Shown one piece after another: positions 61,279 to 64,000 of a stretch of 64,000 nucleotides of DNA. Source of the DNA: Streptomyces sp. R44 (GTDB lineage: Bacteria > Actinomycetota > Actinomycetes > Streptomycetales > Streptomycetaceae); the NCBI RefSeq assembly GCF_041053105.1, contig NZ_CP163444.1:1426001-1490000 (forward strand), read 5' to 3'. A program made the position numbers and the translations under genes. The notes beneath the pieces were generated by a model that was given only the letters and a program-made list of their open reading frames with translations, ran no database searches and was not told the DNA's origin. How positions within the stretch are numbered: position 1 is the first letter of the stretch; every line of letters begins with the position of its first letter.

Positions 61279-62256
61279 CTACTTCGCGTCCGTGACGGAG
61301 GTTCGCTGCTCGCCGAGGTCGATCCGGCCGTCCGGGGTCGCGATCGTCGCTGTGATCACGTCTCCCGCGTGCAGGTAGTGCGGGTTCTTCGCCTGGGACT
61401 TGAAGAACGCCTTCCACTTCATGGCGGGCGGCAGCAGCGCGCCGATCTTCTCGACCGGCTTCGGCGGGGCCTTGAGGGCCGTGCCGCCGGGCGTGCCGGT
61501 CAGCAGCAGGTCGCCAGGGTCGAGGGTCTGGAAACGGGCCAGCAGGGTGAGGGCCTGCGCCGGGCGGACGATCATGTCGGCGAGGGTGCGGTCCTGGCGC
61601 AGCTCACCGTTGACGGACAGCTTCAGCCTGAGGTCGAGGAGATGGGCGAAGTCCTCCGGCTCCAGCAGGGCGAGGTACGGGCCGGTCGGTGTGAAGGTCG
61701 GGTAGGACTTGCTCTCGTAGAACTGCGTCCTGGTCAGCTGGACGTCGCGCGCGCTGACGTCGTTGGTGACGACGAGCCCGGCGACGTACGACGGCAGGTC
61801 CCGCTCGTCGACCGTGGCGCCGATGGGCAGGGTGGCGCCCATGACGAGCCCGAGTTCGACCTCGTAGTCGAGGAACTTCACATGCGAGGGCCGTACGACG
61901 GTGTCGCCGGGTCCGCTGACCGAGCCGGACGCCTTGCGGAAGAAGGCGGGCGGGATGTCGCCCGTGAAGCCCGAATCGCGGGCGTGGCTCCGGTAGTTGA
62001 CCATCTGGGCGACCACCCGGCAGGGGGTGGTGACCGGCGAGAGGGCGACCAGGTCGGCAACGGGCGTGCCCGCCTCGGTCGAGCGTGCCGCCTCTCGTAC
62101 GGCGTCACGGTCGGCGATCAGCTCGGCGGTGGTGGTGGCCTTGGTGTCGACAGGGATGGCCCGGTGGATTGGGGTCTCCCCTGCTCGAGCGGAGTCGAGA
62201 GCTTGGGGACGGACGACCCACCATCCGTCGGCGGTGCGCAGGACGTTGGTGCTCAT
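61279..62256 (-). CDS. Fumarylacetoacetate hydrolase family protein
   Basis: 325-aa FAH-family enzyme: LDYEVELGLVMG (metal ligand Glu), TNDVSARDVQ, TPTGPYLALL and TLDPGDLLLTGTPGG are the family set; C-C bond hydrolysis of an acylpyruvate or fumarylacetoacetate-type substrate is likely. ATG at 62256. Residues about 17-31 (PQALDSARAGETPIH) correspond to an inserted hairpin-like DNA element (62171-62207), so the N-terminal loop is longer than normal. It lies 10 bp from the next gene. Confidence 0.9.
   Translation of the reverse strand: MSTNVLRTADGWWVVRPQALDSARAGETPIHRAIPVDTKATTTAELIADRDAVREAARSTEAGTPVADLVALSPVTTPCRVVAQMVNYRSHARDSGFTGDIPPAFFRKASGSVSGPGDTVVRPSHVKFLDYEVELGLVMGATLPIGATVDERDLPSYVAGLVVTNDVSARDVQLTRTQFYESKSYPTFTPTGPYLALLEPEDFAHLLDLRLKLSVNGELRQDRTLADMIVRPAQALTLLARFQTLDPGDLLLTGTPGGTALKAPPKPVEKIGALLPPAMKWKAFFKSQAKNPHYLHAGDVITATIATPDGRIDLGEQRTSVTDAK
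62171..62207. repeat. Inserted hairpin-type repeat inside the FAH gene
   Basis: A 37-bp stretch with an imperfect inverted repeat (arms TCCCC / GGGGA and CTCGA / TCGAG around GCGGAG). It resembles the short Streptomyces intergenic hairpin repeats with a CTCGAGC-GAGTCGAG core. Here it is in frame within a coding sequence. Confidence 0.6.
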
Positions 62257-62285
62257 GTCAGTACCTTCGTGAGGGGATTGAGGGT

Positions 62286-63431
62286 TCAGGACTTGGCGGC
62301 TCTGAGCAGGCCCAGCAGGCGCGCCGGGTCCATCTCGTTGTCGCCGCGCAGGGCCTGGATGACGTCGCGGACCCGCTGCGGGGAGGGACTCGCGCCGAGG
62401 AAGTCACGCGTGGCCGGTGGACCCCACTGGGCAAGACCGCTGGTCGACATGGGCGCCCACCCGGGCTCGACGTCGCGGGAGAACAGGTCGCCGTCGGCGA
62501 AGTGCTCCAGCATGAAGCGGTCGGGGTCACGCCAGTAGTCGAAGAGCTGGCTGCCCTGGATGTGCCGGCCGACGCCCCAGCTGCGCTGGTATCCGCGCTC
62601 CTTGAGGTATTCGCCGCCGACGGCGATCGAGTCCAGGTCGGTGACCTGATAGGCGGAGTGGACATAGCCGGTCCCCGGCCCCAGGTGCATGGCCAGCGTG
62701 TGATGGTCGGCCGGCACGCTGCCGAGGTCGCAGCGGATGAACGCCATGGTCGGGCCGCGGTCGCGCTGCCCGTCCAGGAAGAGGAAGTCGGACACGATCA
62801 TTCCCAGCGTGTCCAGGTACCAGTCCAGGGCCCGGCCGAACACACGGGTCTCCAGGACGACATGGCCCAGCCGCTGGATCCGGGACGGCTCGCGCGGCGG
62901 GCGCTGCGTGGCGTTGGTACGACGGTGATCCGTGCCGAAGTTGAGCAGCAGCGGCCGCTGCTCGGGCAGGGCCGGCAGCTGCTCGCCGCAGTGCACCACC
63001 CGCACCGGGAAGCCGGACGGATCGAGCAGGTCGACCGCCTTTCCGCCGCCGGGCACGTCCACGTCACGCACGTCGGACCCGGTGGCCCGCGCCAGCCGGT
63101 CCAGATCGGGCCGCTCCGCCGCACGGAACGCCGGGCCGATGAAGCGGGACGTACGCCCGCGCCGGATCACCATGCACGGCGAGCCGGCGAACGTGCCGCG
63201 CAGCCACAGCTCACTCTCGGTGCGCGCGGCGACCTGGAAGCCGAAGTCCCGGGCGAAGACCTCGGCCCGCCCCAGGTCGGGCTTCTCGAACTCCAGCCAG
63301 GCCAGGTCCGCGACCTTGATCACGGGATTCCGGGAGCGGCCGGGATGCTCGCCCCGCAGGGCTCCCTGTTCGCTGTGCAGGTCCTGGTGGGCCGTCTTGG
63401 CATCGGCCCCGTGAACGCGGGTTTCAGACAT
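62286..63431 (-). CDS. VOC-family extradiol-dioxygenase-like protein
   Basis: 381-aa two-domain VOC enzyme of the catechol 2,3-dioxygenase/DHBD type. Likely Fe ligands are His in LGHVVLET (about 182), His in YVHSAYQVTD and Glu in RFMLEHFADGD. Domain 1 has VIKVADLAWLEFEKPDLGRA. GGAGGG precedes the ATG at 63431. It is the first enzyme gene of the operon, next to the TetR-controlled promoter; expected to open a catechol ring beside a hydroxyl group. Confidence 0.88.
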   Translation of the reverse strand: MSETRVHGADAKTAHQDLHSEQGALRGEHPGRSRNPVIKVADLAWLEFEKPDLGRAEVFARDFGFQVAARTESELWLRGTFAGSPCMVIRRGRTSRFIGPAFRAAERPDLDRLARATGSDVRDVDVPGGGKAVDLLDPSGFPVRVVHCGEQLPALPEQRPLLLNFGTDHRRTNATQRPPREPSRIQRLGHVVLETRVFGRALDWYLDTLGMIVSDFLFLDGQRDRGPTMAFIRCDLGSVPADHHTLAMHLGPGTGYVHSAYQVTDLDSIAVGGEYLKERGYQRSWGVGRHIQGSQLFDYWRDPDRFMLEHFADGDLFSRDVEPGWAPMSTSGLAQWGPPATRDFLGASPSPQRVRDVIQALRGDNEMDPARLLGLLRAAKS

Positions 63432-63465
63432 GGTGCCCTCCGAGCAACATTGCCGTAATGAGGAA

Positions 63466-63494
63466 ATCATCAACTTTGACAGTTCCGTCGTCAA
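63466..63494 (-). promoter_or_regulatory. Promoter of the catabolic operon with overlapping inverted repeat
   Basis: On the minus strand TTGACG (63494-63489) and GATGAT (63471-63466) are separated by 17 nt, a plausible -35/-10 pair, 35 bp upstream of the dioxygenase start. TTGAC / GTCAA arms (63476-63480 and 63490-63494) overlap it, a possible TetR binding site. Confidence 0.5.
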
Positions 63495-63566
63495 GGTGTT
63501 CCCGGCGGGAAATGATGGATTCATCAGAACTGCAGCCGTCATCGCCTGCGCGGTTAGACTTGGCGC

Positions 63567-64000
63567 ATGCCTACGTCAGCCCCGCCCAGCAACCGATTCG
63601 AGCGACGTCGCGCCGAGACCCGTGGCGCGCTCGTTCGCGCCGCCCGGCAGATACTCGCCGACAGCGGGGACACCGGCATCAGCATCCAGGCGATCGCCGA
63701 GCGCGCCGACGTGGGCTTCGGCTCCTTCTACAACCACTTCGAGTCGAAGGCCGAGCTGTTCGAGGCGGCGGTGGTGGACGCCCTGGAGGAGTACGGCCGG
63801 AACTTCGACCAGCGCCTGGCGGAGATCGACGACCCTGCGGAGCTCGTCGCGGCGGGCTTCCGCCTCAGCGCACGCATGGCCGACTCCCACCCGGAACTGA
63901 TGCAGGTCCTGCGCCGTCGGGGCCTCGGCCACATCCACTCGGACAACGGCCTGGCCCGGCGGGCGCTGCGTGACATCGAGGTCGGCACGGCCTCCGGCCG
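63567..64000 (+). CDS. TetR-family regulator (runs off window)
   Basis: The first 144 codons: RRAETRGALVRAARQILADS and the helix-turn-helix ISIQAIAERADVGFGSFYNH, then the helical ligand domain. ATG at 63567; the 3' end is outside the window. It diverges from the catabolic operon (135-bp gap with an inverted repeat) and is its likely repressor. Confidence 0.92.
   Translation, partial: MPTSAPPSNRFERRRAETRGALVRAARQILADSGDTGISIQAIAERADVGFGSFYNHFESKAELFEAAVVDALEEYGRNFDQRLAEIDDPAELVAAGFRLSARMADSHPELMQVLRRRGLGHIHSDNGLARRALRDIEVGTASG

Overview
The window is high-GC actinobacterial DNA. Strong third-position G/C bias, frequent GTG starts, start/stop overlaps of the GTGA or ATGA type and the gene families present all point to a Streptomyces-type chromosome, probably an arm region. 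No rRNA, tRNA or CRISPR array was seen.

Positions 1 to about 40.6 kb look like ordinary, mostly intact chromosome. In order they hold sbcC/sbcD, an IMPACT-family protein and a PucR-type regulator, an acyl-CoA ligase broken by one missing base, a carboxylesterase, a CoA-binding protein, a YbaK-type deacylase, an XRE-cupin regulator divergent from an EamA transporter, two left-handed beta-helix proteins, a DedA protein, a DUF4442 thioesterase-fold protein, an MFS transporter, a spermidine-synthase-like protein, a patatin-like protein, an AlkD-like protein, a TVP38-type membrane protein and uppP. A light-response type block follows at 20.6-27.5 kb: an FHA domain fused to a flavoprotein monooxygenase, an NAD(P)-binding/DUF2867 protein, a DNA photolyase, an ECF-like sigma factor and a MerR/cobalamin-type regulator. 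The promoter regions of the last two share a 19-bp identical element built on an 11-bp direct repeat. Next come a flavin reductase, an NTF2-like protein, lnt, a Gfo/Idh/MocA oxidoreductase, a flavin monooxygenase divergent from its probable TetR regulator (two palindromic operators), a DinB protein, a lipoprotein, ung, an orphan peptide-binding lipoprotein, two SDR/FabG genes and a HipA-kinase/DUF3037 pair.

About 40.6-57.3 kb is accessory DNA full of decayed mobile elements: a broken tyrosine integrase, three IS5-type transposase relics, one transposase with an intact DDE core, and host genes cut by deletions. It carries a complete gas vesicle cluster in the order gvpO-A-F-G-J-L-S-K on the minus strand. 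Diverging from gvpO is a two-gene unit encoding an acidic/histone H1-like protein and an SRPBCC protein with an acidic, polyarginine tail. The region also has three CsbD-type genes, a GlsB-type membrane protein, a metallo-beta-lactamase-fold protein and a toxin-antitoxin pair with a perfect palindromic operator.

57.4-64 kb is a tightly coupled minus-strand catabolic operon: extradiol-type dioxygenase, fumarylacetoacetate-hydrolase-family protein, aromatic-ring flavin hydroxylase, acetoacetyl-CoA synthetase and DoxX. A divergent TetR gene runs off the right edge. The hydrolase gene contains what looks like a small in-frame hairpin insertion.
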